Assembly: GCA_964006375.1 (NCBI GenBank) | Contig: OZ023270.1 | Location: 73,870,082-73,934,081 of the forward strand | Source of the DNA: Tillus elongatus | Taxonomy: Eukaryota; Arthropoda; Insecta; Coleoptera; Cleridae | Direction of reading: 5' to 3' | DNA length: 64,000 nucleotides | Shown: positions 41,861 to 55,010 of the stretch, in pieces | Layout: every line of letters begins with the position of its first letter | Position numbering within the stretch: position 1 is the stretch's first letter | Made by a program: the position numbers and the translations under genes | The notes under the pieces: generated by a model | The model's input: the letters and a program-made list of their open reading frames with translations, nothing else | What the model was told of the DNA's origin: nothing | Database searches by the model: none

Positions 41861-42925
41861 ATGGTAAATTTGCAGTACACAATAGACGATTTTATGGAGC
41901 TTCTAATTATTTATGGCGAGTGTCAACGAATTGTGGGCCGAACATGTCGTGCATTTGCAGAAAAGTACCCGAATAAACCGAAACCCAGCCACGGCATGGT
42001 AAAGAGGTTGCTGCAAAATTGTTCACAGCATGAAAGTTTTCGCCCAAAAGTACAGAAGCGTAAGCCACTCGTCGATAACGAGGTAAACGAAGTGAACGTA
42101 TTGGCATTTTTTGTTGCTGATCCCAAGGCATCTCTCAGGGATTGCGAAAAATAATTACACTTGTCAGCGAGAACGATTCACAGAATTTTGAAAAAGCATC
42201 ATTGGAGACCCTTCTCTTACCACCCGATACATGGTTTGCAACCAAACGATCTTCCTAGACGTGTTGAGTTCTGTGAATGGTTCCTATTGAAAACACAAGA
42301 AGATGAAAATTTCTGCAAGAGAATTATTTGGTGCGATGAGGCGAAGTTCTCCAAAAATGGCATGCACAATGGCCACAATAGTCACTTCTGGTCAGATGAG
42401 AATCCCCATGTTACCAGGATCAACTATTTCCAAGGCAGGTGGTCATTCAATGTGTTTTGTGCAATTAAGAACGATAAGATTTTTGGGATTAAAATATACG
42501 ATGAAAATATGAGTTATAATGATATTTTCCACGAAGTGATTCTAGTTTCTCTCAACACATTAAGTTTAGAAGAAGCTAGAACAAGCTGGTATCAGCAAGA
42601 GGGAGCACCGCCGCACAGTTTCCATTTAGCTCATGATTTTTTGCAACAACATTTTGAAGACAGGTGGATTGCCAATAAGGGCCCACATAGATGGCCACCA
42701 CGGTCCCCTGACTTAACACCTCTGGATACAAGCATCTGGGGCTACATCAAAAATAAAGTTTACCACGAACCTGTCACCACAAAAGAAGACATGGTGGGTA
42801 GAGTTTTACGTGCCTTCAATTCACTGAATTCAAGACAAATCAGAAAGGCTACGAACCAAAACATTATAAGACGAATAATAAAATGCCTCCATGTCAGTGG
42901 GAGTAATTTTGAGCATTTGTTATAA
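41861..42925 (+). pseudogene. IS630/Tc1-mariner superfamily transposase, one in-frame stop
   Basis: Predicted cut-and-paste DDE transposase, 354 codons. The N-terminal half (41861-42151) has FMELLIIYGECQRIVGRTCR and FAEKYPNKPKPSHGMVKRLL, a helix-turn-helix. An in-frame TAA at 42152-42154 splits it from the rest, which continues in the same frame with LSARTIHRILKKHHWRPF. The catalytic domain shows IIWCDEAKF (first Asp), SWYQQEGAPPH (the second acidic position reads E where relatives usually have D), and WPPRSPDLTPLDTSIWGYIK (third). The C-terminus IIKCLHVSGSNFEHLL is shared with the corpse at 59.3 kb. Apart from the stop the frame is open, so inactivation is recent or the stop may be a sequence error. 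The start Met at 41861 is the first in frame after the left arm. Confidence 0.85.
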
Positions 42926-43780
42926 GTTCCATAATTTTTTTATTTGTTTTTGTGTCTTAGTTTTCCACTAGCTATTTGTTAAGTTGTATTTTGGTTTTAC
43001 AAGTTAGTTAACAACACATTGATTTTACAGAACTAAAACAAGGAAAATGCAGCGATTTGAATGCAAATACAAAGTGTTCTCTTTTTTTACGCGAGAAGGC
43101 CCAACAAATGTTAAGTTATCATTTGTAAGGGGTGGGACTTGACATGTAGACGTCAACAAGCATATTATCAAGTTCCAAAGCCAGCTTTAAATCTGTTGTG
43201 ACAATTTGAATCAAGTAAATCCAATAAAATTGAAATATTCGGGAAACTGTGGAAATTAGTTATAGGGAATACTAATACACGTTGAAAGGGAAACCGGAAG
43301 CGAACCGAAATAGCTCATAAAATATATGGTGTTCCATTTGAAATAAGCGAGTAATTGTAATTTCAATTTTACCAAATGGCACGGCTAATTCTTATCACTC
43401 TGTATACTTAAAAGAAACGCTATAAAACGTGTCTTTTAGGTGCCAATCTGAGGGTAATCTGTACAGAAGCTGAGTCTTCTCAGTTGTTTTTCCACAGAGA
43501 GAGAGAGAGAGAGAGAGAGAGCGTGCAACGTTCACCTTGGTTTTCGCGGGAATTTTCAAAAAAATCGAAAAATTTCGAAAACGGTTGATTTTTGACATAT
43601 GGTGTATTAGTAATAATTTATCTCAAATTCAATGTAGAATTCGAAAATATAATGAAAATTACCATGATGTATTTAAAATAAGCAAGTTGATGGTCACTTC
43701 CGGTTAAACCGCAAGTTTGATATAAACTATTTTCCTGAACTGTAATTTGTCTCGATCGTACGTGTGTAAATTTTCAAATT

Positions 43781-44140
43781 AGAACCGCGGTGGCTCAGGG
43801 GTAAGAACGTGCGCCTCTGAACCGAAGGGTACTGGCTTGGATCCTGCGGTACCCCTTTCACTTTTTCAGAACAAACTGTAAAATTAACATCAACCGAGGT
43901 TCTGGCAATGTATTTGAGCAAGTTGAATGTCTGCACGTTTCGCCCTTCGGAGAGGGCGTAAAGCCGTCGGTCCCGTGTCCATGCGATGTTGGGCACGTTA
44001 AAGATCCCTACCCTCCTTACAGAAAGACAGGGGTTCGACAAAATTTCCAGAATAGTGAGGTGAAACTGCTCCCTGGCGTCGGTTATTGGCCATAGTCGCG
44101 GAAATAGACCGACGTTAAAGAAACAAAAACACACACACAC
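43781..44140 (+). mobile_element. tRNA-derived SINE, family 1, copy 2, with 13-bp TSD
   Basis: Head CGGTGGCTCAGGGGTAAGAA, body with CACGTTAAAGATCCCTACC and the CTCCTTACAGAAAGACA block, tail (CA)n. AAATTTTCAAATT is repeated exactly at 43768-43780 and 44141-44153. The head has lost a consensus B-box base (GGCTTGGATCC). Confidence 0.9.
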
Positions 44141-44154
44141 AAATTTTCAAATTT

Positions 44155-44980
44155 CAAATCGGAGTAGTTATTGAGAAACGGCTAACTAAAGGTCTTGGCG
44201 CCACTCCCTCTATCAAAATTTAATTTTCTCGCTTCATATTCAGTTACAGGCATTTTAAGTTTTTTTCTCAAAAGGAGAGTACAAGATTGGATTCTTCAAG
44301 TGTACCTATTAGTGCGAATCACAGGTTTATCTTTACATACAGAAGTGGTTTAAAGCATGTATTTTCACGATTAAAACCTGCGTGGTTGAAAACATATTTA
44401 TCAAAGATATTTCAACAAACAGTTACCTACCCTATCGATTCAGCAAGTTATAGGGGTAGTTTAATTTAATTTGGATCTTGTCTAGATTAATTATTATAAC
44501 AAATTGAAAACATGCCATGATGTTTTGAGTCAACGTATCTAATACGGATCATTTTGCCGCAATTAGATATAACACGCCAATCTTCGTAACAGATTTGTTT
44601 CTTTATCCAGGTGTTTACAAACCGAACCCTAAAAATTTATCATGTTTACGTTTATATTTAAAACTACGAAACTGATATTTCCCATTTACTAATAATGGGG
44701 ATTACCACCCTCATATTATGTAAAACAGTTTTAATCAAAAAGAGGTGTTTACTCCGCGTCACACACAGGCTGACGTGTTTGTCTAAAAGCTTAATATTAA
44801 TTTGATGATGGGCAACTTGTGTTTTGTTGGCAGACCTTTGAATATAGAATTAGTATGAAGCTAACACTGTATAATAATCGGCTTTTAACATTTTGCAATG
44901 GATAGTTTGGTGGTCCACTAAAAATACTTTTTGTTTTCATGCCATATTTCTAATAGTTTTTGTACATAGTCCATCTTCCC
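44155..44980. other. No feature seen
   Basis: AT-rich; nothing recognised. Confidence 0.4.
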
Positions 44981-45128
44981 TAAAGTGATTTTTTGAAAGA
45001 AAACTCAAAATTTTCCCGGAGAACCTTGTCCAATTTTCCTAGCTAACGAACCCATCCAAGCCATTAACAAAAGAAAGCCACTTGCCGAGTTTCATCGAAA
45101 TCGGTTAATTATTTTTTGAGTTATCGGT

Positions 45129-45222
<94 letters not shown>

Positions 45223-45258
45223 GTTTTACTGTACTTTTTGTGATTTTTTGTTGGTTTA

Positions 45259-45301
45259 CGTGGACTGCAGTTTCGAACCGTCCCGGTTCATCATCAGCAC
45301 G
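45259..45301 (-). ncRNA. Hammerhead-like ribozyme motif, intact core
   Basis: On the minus strand: stem I strand CGTG, core CTGATGA (45297-45291), one T, stem II GAACC/GGTTC with loop GGGAC, GAAAC, a TGCA mini-loop, GTC, and stem I strand CACG. All invariant core bases are present, stem I pairs 4 bp and stem II 5 bp. A single extra nucleotide before stem II deviates from the minimal model. Confidence 0.7.
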
Positions 45302-45672
45302 CTACTGACTGTGATCGCTCCTGTGTGGTCTACGTCTGAGATTGAACGTGGCGCCTGCGCGTTGCTCATCTATTGGTCGGTGTACTGTTCTCTGATTGGT
45401 TGTGCCTTCAGACTGTGTCGTGTGTATCGGTCTCCTGTCTTGATCACTGTGGTTTGATAATTTGTCTATTTGTATGGCCTTTATTAAGTTTTGTTTAAAT
45501 GGTTGTACTTGGATTTGCTGTGGAATTAACTGTTCCTTATTGTTTGTTCAATGTAATATTGTTCTCAGATTTCCTATTTTTGTGGTCTTTAATATGTTTC
45601 ATTAGTTGTAATTGGGTCATTTTTTGTTTTTGGTGTTTTGTGTTGTGAATGTGTGTAGCTACGTTTGATTGT

Positions 45673-46330
45673 AGCTAGGTGGATTTAATCTAATGCTAAT
45701 GTTACACACAAAATGGCCGCATACAGATACTTAATAAACAGAATCCTAGATGTACCACTCCATAATAACGAACGAGAAAATGAGTACAACATCATAATAC
45801 AAATAGGACAAAGGCATTGGTACAACAAGAAAACAATATAAAAGCTAGTAAAACAAATAAAAAACAAACAAATCAACAAAACCGAAAACAAAACACCAGA
45901 AACAAACACAAAATACATAACATTCACTTATAACCACCACATCAAAAAAACAACACAAACACTCAAACAAACATAACAAAATAAATAAAAAACAAGAACA
46001 CAACCCACATGAATTAAACGGAATATATCAAATAGAATGTAACACATGCAATAAAAAATATATAGGAATGACAAAAAAATCAAAAGAAACAAGATTCAAG
46101 GAACATATAACAGTATTAGATAAAATCCACATAGCTAGCTACAAATCAAACGTAGCTACACACATTTACAACGCAAAACACTAAAAACCAGATATCACCC
46201 AATTACAACTAATGAAACATATTAAAGACCACAAAAAAAAAATGGAAATCTGGGAACAATACTACATTCAACGAACAAACAATACACGTACAATCTCAGA
46301 CGTAGACCACACAGGAGCGATCACAGTCAG
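45673..46330 (+). pseudogene. Penelope RT C-terminus and GIY-YIG endonuclease
   Basis: The first frame (about 45700-45830) reads MAAYRYLINRILDVPLHNNE, the conserved segment after the RT palm in Penelope-like proteins, and continues to YITFTYNHHIKKT. After frame disruptions the endonuclease follows in an open frame (about 46005-46330): ELNGIYQIECNTCNKKYIGM (GIY plus YIG), TRFKEHI, NVATHIYNAKH, a stop, then EIWEQYYIQRTNN with the C-terminal Glu. The enzyme would cleave the target for insertion. A 5'-truncated, broken gene, but the domain order is clear. Confidence 0.75.
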
Positions 46331-46333
46331 TAG

Positions 46334-46371
46334 CTGATCATGAACTGCGACGGTTCGAAACTGCAGTCCAC
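46334..46371 (+). ncRNA. Hammerhead-like motif, core disrupted
   Basis: Right-arm counterpart of the motif at 45259. CTGATCA replaces CTGATGA, changing the base equivalent to catalytic G8, and the stem I GCGTG segment is deleted. Stem II (GAACT/GGTTC with one wobble pair), GAAAC, TGCA and GTC remain. Predicted inactive. Confidence 0.6.
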
Positions 46372-46457
46372 GTATACCAATAAAAAATCACAAAAAGTAC
46401 AGCAAACAAATAAAGTGTACATTTAAAAGTGATTACAGTGTAGTGCAACATTCCAAA

Positions 46458-46562
<105 letters not shown>

Positions 46563-46717
46563 CATATAAAAATTGAAACTGACCTCGGATATGGGTTCTA
46601 GGGGTCCTAGTTCGCGCTCATTTGAAAAAAAATTTGCAAAGTCTCACCATCGATACCTCTCTATTAGTGGCTAAGTGAACTACTAAGTGAAGATTGGAAC
46701 CTGTGATGAGCACTGAT

Positions 46718-46897
46718 AAGTACACTTGGAGAACCCAAATCACCAGAAAACATCTTTTGAAATACATAACGATCGTCTCGCTAATAGCGGAGTAGTCAGA
46801 ATATTTCGTCCTCTGATGAAGCTAACGTTCTTAGCGAAACGATCGTTAGGTCTTTAAAAAGATGTGCTGTGGTGATTTGGGTTCTCCAAGTGTACTT
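46718..46897. mobile_element. 180-bp foldback element containing a hammerhead motif
   Basis: TACACTTGGAGAACCCAAAT (46718) and its reverse complement (to 46897) are the ends. Further pairs AACATCTTTT/AAAAAGATGT and AACGATCGT/ACGATCGTT continue the stem inward. Half of the same element is at 60863-60950. Confidence 0.7.
46810..46850 (+). ncRNA. Hammerhead-like ribozyme motif in foldback element
   Basis: Stem I strand CCT, CTGATGA (46813-46819), one A, stem II GCTAA/TTAGC with loop CGTTC, GAAAC, GATC mini-loop, GTT as cleavage triplet, stem I strand AGG. The core is complete, stem I only 3 bp. Alternative pairing of ACGATCGTT with the upstream arm would compete with this fold. Confidence 0.6.
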
Positions 46898-46899
46898 AC

Positions 46900-47850
46900 T
46901 CCGTGGCATTTCTTAATAGAGTATAGTTATTTTATTATTATGACTGTTGTTATGGTTATCATTGTTATTAGTTGTATTTTAATGTACTCATAGCTTGTAT
47001 TTATTTTAAGTTAAATTAACATACATGACATATACATTATAAAGACGTCGTCATCTTTATTTCATTTTATTTTTAAACATTTTTTTGATTAAAATAACCA
47101 AACGTAACCACATATTTTTTAGAGTTGTCGTAGGTGCGTATAAATACATTCATTACTCTCTTGCCTGACGATGTCGTAAAACGCTAAACCGGCTGCAAGG
47201 AAGAAAACAAAGATATGTGAAGACAGAGAAGAAGTCTCTACCTCTGTATTTACCACTATAAAGTATTCTTTCTATTTTAAAATTAAAATACAAATGAAAC
47301 GTTGCTATAAAATTGATAGCTCTTACGAAACCTTAAATTAAAAAATAAATTACATTGATAACCACTTATCAAAGAATATATAACCATTTGCATCGAGCAA
47401 ATTAACATATTGATTTTTTTTATTTCCACTTCATATAAAATTATGTATAATTTAATGTTTGCTTTTAATGACAATAATAAAATATCGCATCCAAAATCAA
47501 GCGCTTTCACTTATGTAGTGTAGTAGTAAATTGTAAGTCACAAAGTGCATGTATAATAAGTAGGTTGCCTGAACTTAATTAAATCAGCACGTTTTTAACA
47601 CCCAAAAACGTACATTTTGTAGAACCTTTTTATGATCCGATAAAACGCTTTGACAACTATCGCCATTAGCCGGATAAATGATTGCCAAGTGTGGGATGGA
47701 ACGGTGATTTCGGATTTACGAGGGTGTATTTATAGATATATAATTTTATTAGCCTTTGAATAATTAAGTACATGTATACTACAGGCACGTCAAGGGAGCA
47801 GATAAACATAAAATATCGACCTTAAATAATTACAAAACCATATTTAGAAA
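46900..47850. other. Mostly featureless; Penelope-like remnant at 47128-47225
   Basis: GCGTATAAATACATTCATT, CTGACGATGTCG and GAAGAAAACAAAG match the decayed terminus at 29.7 kb. The hammerhead core is mutated (CTGACGA, CTAAAC). The rest is AT-rich without recognised content. Confidence 0.4.
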
Positions 47851-47855
47851 TGTCT

Positions 47856-49600
47856 GGACGCAGCAAATGCGTTATTGTAACACATTTTCGTAAAAATGTT
47901 TTTAATGGCAAATATGTCTTGTTTTTAAAAGAAGCATATCAAATTTGGTTAGCAGTATAACCAATATAGTAGTAAGAATGTACCATGTTTAATTAAAATA
48001 GCTTTGTTGCTTTAAAAAGTACAAACATTTCCCGAAAACAAACTTACAAGGTTCCAGAAAAGAACTGGTCCAATTTTCCTGTCCAACGAACCACTTCAAG
48101 CTATTAACACACCTTCCAAGATACAATTATTCACAAACAGCTTTATGACCAAAATTTAAAACAAATGTTATGAAAATTTGCGAACAATTTCTTTTAAAAA
48201 AATTCACCTTTTTTTGAGAGAAATTGGCTTCAGTAATGCTACACAAAATTATATTTTTTCACAAAAACTCGACAACTTGTTTTTTACGATAACTTATTGA
48301 ACATTTATAATTATTAATTACCAACATTTCACAAAATTCTTACAAAAAATGATTTCTACGGAAACACAAAAAATTTCTGCGAAAACTGTTCAAATTCAGC
48401 CACTATTTGAGAGCACGTGTATATGGCAGCTCTATTTTTTTCGACGAATAATACACACATAAACCTCTCTGAATGCATCATGTTCATGGGGCTCGGATAA
48501 CTACTAGTGAAAGCGCCGTATCACAATTTGTGATACGTGTCAAAAAAGTGAATAATTGTAAAACAATTGAAATAACTCAAAAACGATGAACGATATCTAT
48601 ATATTTTTTTCTTACAAACATGCATTATAATTCGATGGAAGATGCAAAAATGCAATAACACAAGGGGTCTTCTATTAAAAAAAGAAGAATCACCAACGAC
48701 TTATGGACCACCCTGTGATTGTCAAAATAGGTTTATAAGATGCAGCTCGAGACACCCTATAATTAACGTATATATTTTTTCTCATCTTGTATAATAACGA
48801 ATATATTTAGCTTTAACGTAGAAATGTGCCCCCTGTATATGGGCAAACAGATAAAAACTAAAACTGACCTCGTATATGGGTTCACGCCCATTTGAAGAAA
48901 TCTTTTCGAAATTCATATGTCGCGGTCTTCTCAATAACGAATTTTTTCTACGAAAATTTGTTAAAATTATAGACTATTAAACCATAAACAGTAGCTGAAA
49001 CTACTGCCAAAGCGTCAGAGAAACGGGCTATTTGAAATGGATTTTCTGAAAATATTTTTGTAAAATGAAGGACAATGATGGTTGAAGCTGAAACTTAAGG
49101 CTTTAAAACACATTTATTACATTTCTTCCGCATAACCCCTATTCATTTCAGATTCTTTGTCTGAAAATTGGAAATTTTGACGTTTCAAATCGCGACTTTG
49201 ACGTTTCAACAAGAAAAACTAGAAAAATTTCAAAATATTTTTCTGCCACTTCTTGACCTTTCTGCGTCATGAAAACTTAACCTTTGTATGTAATATTCAA
49301 TTGGTTTTGTTAACCACACAAAATATTTTGTTCTTGTGCTTTCATCTGATCACCAGTGGCACCTTATTTTTTTCTTTACATGCCTACAACTTTTTGTTTT
49401 GTTTTAACTTAGAGATCTGAATCTCGGCATATAGAGTAAGTTTGATAGTATAGACCTGTGTACCAAATTTGGTTGTCAAAGTTAGTCTAATTTTCCTGGC
49501 TAACGAACTTATCCAAGTCACTTACAAAAATAATGTACTTACCAAATTTTACCACTTTCATACAGAACAACCTACAGAAATATACAATCAGTTATATCAT
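47856..49600 (+). repeat. MCR long copy, 5' part
   Basis: Paralogue of 36291-38580 without the LINE insertion. GGACGCAGCAAATGCG starts it, and CTGGCTAACGAACTTATCC near its end belongs to the arm. It stops before the core. The uninterrupted site CACGTGTATATGGCAGC (about 48416-48432) corresponds to the LINE target at 36.8 kb. Confidence 0.75.
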
Positions 49601-49779
49601 ACTTAAATTTACTGTCAGTTACAGTGGTGCTATTTTTACAATCGTCTTTGTGATCTCCGCTTATCAGGACCAGTACACTTTTCAGTAAATTTCAATTTCA
49701 TTGATATTATAGAAATGATTCACAACCAAAAGCGACTTTAACTTATTTGTTAAGCAGCCCGATGTATCCGCAGCCTTGA

Positions 49780-50175
49780 CCTCCTGAGGAAACATATTAA
49801 AATAAGGTTTTTGCCAAGTTTGATTAAAATCAGTTTAGTATTTCTTGAGTTATCGCTCGGATACATATCTACATACATACATACATACATACATACATAC
49901 ATACATACATACATACAGAATCTGGCGTCTTCACATTCGAGTGAAAAAGACCGACTATGAATACGGGACTCCAACCCGCCACCACCTAGTCCCTAGTCCG
50001 ATTCTAGAGGTTATTCACCTCGCGAAGTGAGCTATTCTGCATAAAAATTGAAACTGACCCCGGCAATGGGTTCTAGGGTTTCTAGTTCGCACTCATTTGA
50101 AAACATTTTTGGCAAGTCTGACCACGATCGCTCCATATTAGTGATATTTTTTAAATAAAAATTTACTTAAAAAGT
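49780..50175 (+). repeat. MCR copy with (CATA)n core and extra insert
   Basis: TTTCTTGAGTTATCGCTCGG leads into (CATA)n at 49870-49917. About 120 bp of GC-richer sequence not found in other copies follows, then CATAAAAATTGAAACTGACC, CCCCGGCAATGGG and the diverged 3' end. Confidence 0.7.
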
Positions 50176-50212
50176 ACGAAACCGGTCTATGTCTTCTACT
50201 ACACATACATAA

Positions 50213-50220
<8 letters not shown>

Positions 50221-50299
<79 letters not shown>
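50221..50299. repeat. (TA)n, left flank of transposon
   Basis: About 40 TA units ending exactly at the transposon tip; the last TA is one half of the target duplication. Confidence 0.9.
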
Positions 50300-52350
<2,051 letters not shown>

Positions 52351-52354
52351 ATGT

Positions 52355-53530
52355 TAGGCTTGTTACAAGTTGTTGTAACCAAAATTGTTAGGGAAGCTGC
52401 TCCCATATAACGTGTAGGTATTACATGCCAAAACTCAAGATAGGACAGGAATAAAAAATACTTTGAAAATTTCGCTTTTATAAACATCAAAGACCATTTG
52501 AAACGATAAAATTGGTGACTTGTAAACAAAGATTCTGAAACGAATGCCGGTTATGGACAACAAATATTTTAAGAAGTGTATTTTGTTTAACAAGGTCTTA
52601 CATTTCTGTTTCAACAGCTGTTGTTCTTCCTATTCTTAATTTAGATACCAAATGACTCCATATGTTTATTTAAAGCAGGATTCGCTAGTAAAGTACACTT
52701 TCTGCATAAGAACTTTTATTTACGCCTCGCAATTCCAAAAACCATAAATTCATATGAACGTTCCTCGCAAATCAGCCTGCATAAAACAGGTTACCTTATC
52801 ATAATTTAATAAGGTACTTTCGCAGATTTAAACGCAAAACGTTCAGGGAGGCAAAACAGCTATAATTTTATCGCGGAGATACTAGGTTCTCCGCCTCTAC
52901 ATTACCAGAAAACTAATAAATAATTCTCATCTACTTCTAGTATTTATCACGACGTATCCAGGTGCAAGCAACAGTCTAATAGATCATCTAAGGTGCTCAA
53001 GTTCTTTCCAGAAGCAATAAAAAAAAACTGGGATTTAAACTCGGGGATTTCATTTTCCACATTTCCGACAAGACTCTGATGAATGGCCAACTTAAAGCCG
53101 CCGAGTCGATGGCGTAATTGATTGACTTTCTTTTCACTAACCGGTTTATCGTTAATATTAATTTATTCTTCACCGTTTCCACTCAGTTTCTGTTAGATAG
53201 GATGCCTGTATTCTAGAATATAAATGAAAGTGTTTGGTAAAAATGCATGTAGTTGAGATGTTAATATTACAGAAGATTTATACGTCCAACTTTAGGCTTT
53301 AAGAGAGATATAAAAAAAATAATTAATGCAGTCATAAGGAAACAGTAGAAGTACCAACAAATCAAGGCTTAGAAACGCCGAAAAATATGGTAGTTTACTA
53401 GTCATAATAGTTACAACAAAAAAAAAGAACTACCTTAGAAAATCACACCCTACAAACGCTGCCGCCTTGTCGTCGTAACTCTGCACCAGCAGTTCGCTTC
53501 GTAATCGCAGCTTCGGCACTTCATCAATTG
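52355..53530. other. No feature seen
   Basis: No supported frame or repeat. Confidence 0.4.
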
Positions 53531-53544
53531 GATCAGGTTTGCCA

Positions 53545-53904
53545 AGAACCTCGGTGGTTCAGGGGTAAGAACGTGTGCCTCTGAACCGAAGGGTACTGGG
53601 TTCGATCCCAGGGTACTCCTTTCACTTTTGCAGTACATACTGTAACATTAACATCAACCGAGGTTCTGGCATTGTATTTGAGCAAGTTGAATGCCTGCAC
53701 GTTCCGCCCTTCGGAGAGGGCGTAAAGCCGTAGGTCCCGTGTCCATGCGATGTTGGGCACGTTAAAGATCCCTACCCTCCTTACAGAAAGACAGGGGTTC
53801 GGCAAAATTTCCACGATAGTGAGGTGAAACTGCTCCCTGGCGTCGGTGATTGGCCATAGTCGCGGAAATAGGCCGACGTAAAAGAAACAAAAACACACAC
53901 ATAC
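53545..53904 (+). mobile_element. tRNA-derived SINE, family 1, copy 3, with 13-bp TSD
   Basis: The best-preserved head: CTCGGTGGTTCAGGGGTAAG (A-box) and GGGTTCGATCCCAGGG (B-box). Body as in the other copies; (CA)n tail. ATCAGGTTTGCCA repeats exactly at 53532-53544 and 53905-53917. Confidence 0.9.
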
Positions 53905-53917
53905 ATCAGGTTTGCCA

Positions 53918-54200
53918 GAAGTTTTTCTCTTGGTCTTTTCCTCCTCGTTCCTTTTTTCAAGTGCATATGTGCCGTTCAAATAAAGTCGTCAGAAAGTTAC
54001 TGTGTTTAAAAATATAACCAATTTTACCGTCTTCTACCTAATCTCTTTCAGCGAGCACCTTTTTCCCCGCCTCTTCTAGGACAATTTTATTTTAGTTTTT
54101 CTTTCAGTGTACCTTGGCTTTGTCATTTTCCTACATGGCCACACTTTAAAAGCTTCTATTCTCTGCATAAATATAAGTAAATGTATTTGTCTAACCAACC
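53918..54200. other. No feature seen
   Basis: Short spacer before the R4/Dong-like element. Confidence 0.4.
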
Positions 54201-54203
54201 ATA

Positions 54204-54224
54204 CAATAATAATAATAATAATAA
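54204..54224. repeat. (AAT)n, 5' flank of LINE D
   Basis: Seven AAT units immediately before the LINE; counterpart of 58161-58210. Confidence 0.9.
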
Positions 54225-54720
54225 AACTCCGCCATCGCCGATCCCAAGCCCGGGTGAGAAAGGAAGAGGGGGTGGAGTAACAACCATGTTAAAAAACCAG
54301 GGTTCGTCTGGCCCGGTAGCACCCTGTAAGGGTCCCTACCTAGGGTCACAGGTCTGTCTGGCCGGTGGGTGTACTGCTTTCAGCAATGTGCTCACTGCTA
54401 CTCGTAACGACGTAGACGGTACAGCCAGCGACGCCAGGTGTCCGCTGCCCTATTTACCCCCTTTTTCCTTAACCACATTACCTTACTCCTTTCTTCATCC
54501 CTACCTGGGCCACCAGGGTGACACACCCACGAAAAGGGAGCAAAACCAAAGCCTCGGAAAACTGCCGCTGCCTGGGGTTCGCAAGGGCATGTCTGGAGCT
54601 GGTGCTGGATATAACAGCATGCGGGCCGTCGGTGGCGGGATGCTGATGAGGCGGAACCCTGCATGTAAGAAATTACAGCCCAAAATCAACAGCGGGGAGG
54701 GCAGGAAGACCACCCACTGA
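54225..54720 (+). pseudogene. LINE D 5' region ORF
   Basis: An open frame of about 165 codons begins inside the element (PPSPIPSPGEKGRGGG) and ends RKTTH. Pro/Gly-rich, no domain recognised. The upstream Met and poly-Asn come from the microsatellite. It may be 5' UTR or the remains of an N-terminal part. Confidence 0.4.
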
Positions 54721-55010
54721 GCATGCTGCGCAGGGAAATCTACCAGCGCTCACCCAGATGAGATTACCAAGACGGCGCATGAAGTGGACTATGAAACAAT
54801 TATTATCATTTACTACAGAGTAACACAACTCTAACAACAGACGACCGGATATAGGAAACAACTTCACACCGAATTTCTCAGAATGTACCCACATATACAG
54901 GTGACCCTACAGAGAGTAGCGGATCAGTATCGTGACATACCTAGGAATAACCTTATTTCACAAGGAGACTGAATACGATCAGACAGGAAGTTGGATATGA
55001 AATTACTAAC

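Larger units (their letters stand above)
41231..43715 (+). mobile_element. Mariner-related transposon with ~570-bp inverted repeats, near intact
   Basis: Left arm 41231-41801 and right arm 43139-43715 are reverse complements with modest divergence. Shared blocks include GTGACCATCAACTTGCTTAT, TGACATATGGTGTATTAG, CGTGCAACGTTCACCTTGG and GTAGACGTCAACAAGCATA. The outermost bases form the palindrome CTTCCGGTTTAACCGGAAG on the left; the right copy has one mismatch. A single transposase gene lies between the arms. The right arm contains a (GA)n expansion (43496-43521) absent on the left. Arms this long are far beyond the ~30 bp of classic mariner. No target duplication could be fixed; TA is present near both ends. 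Confidence 0.85.
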
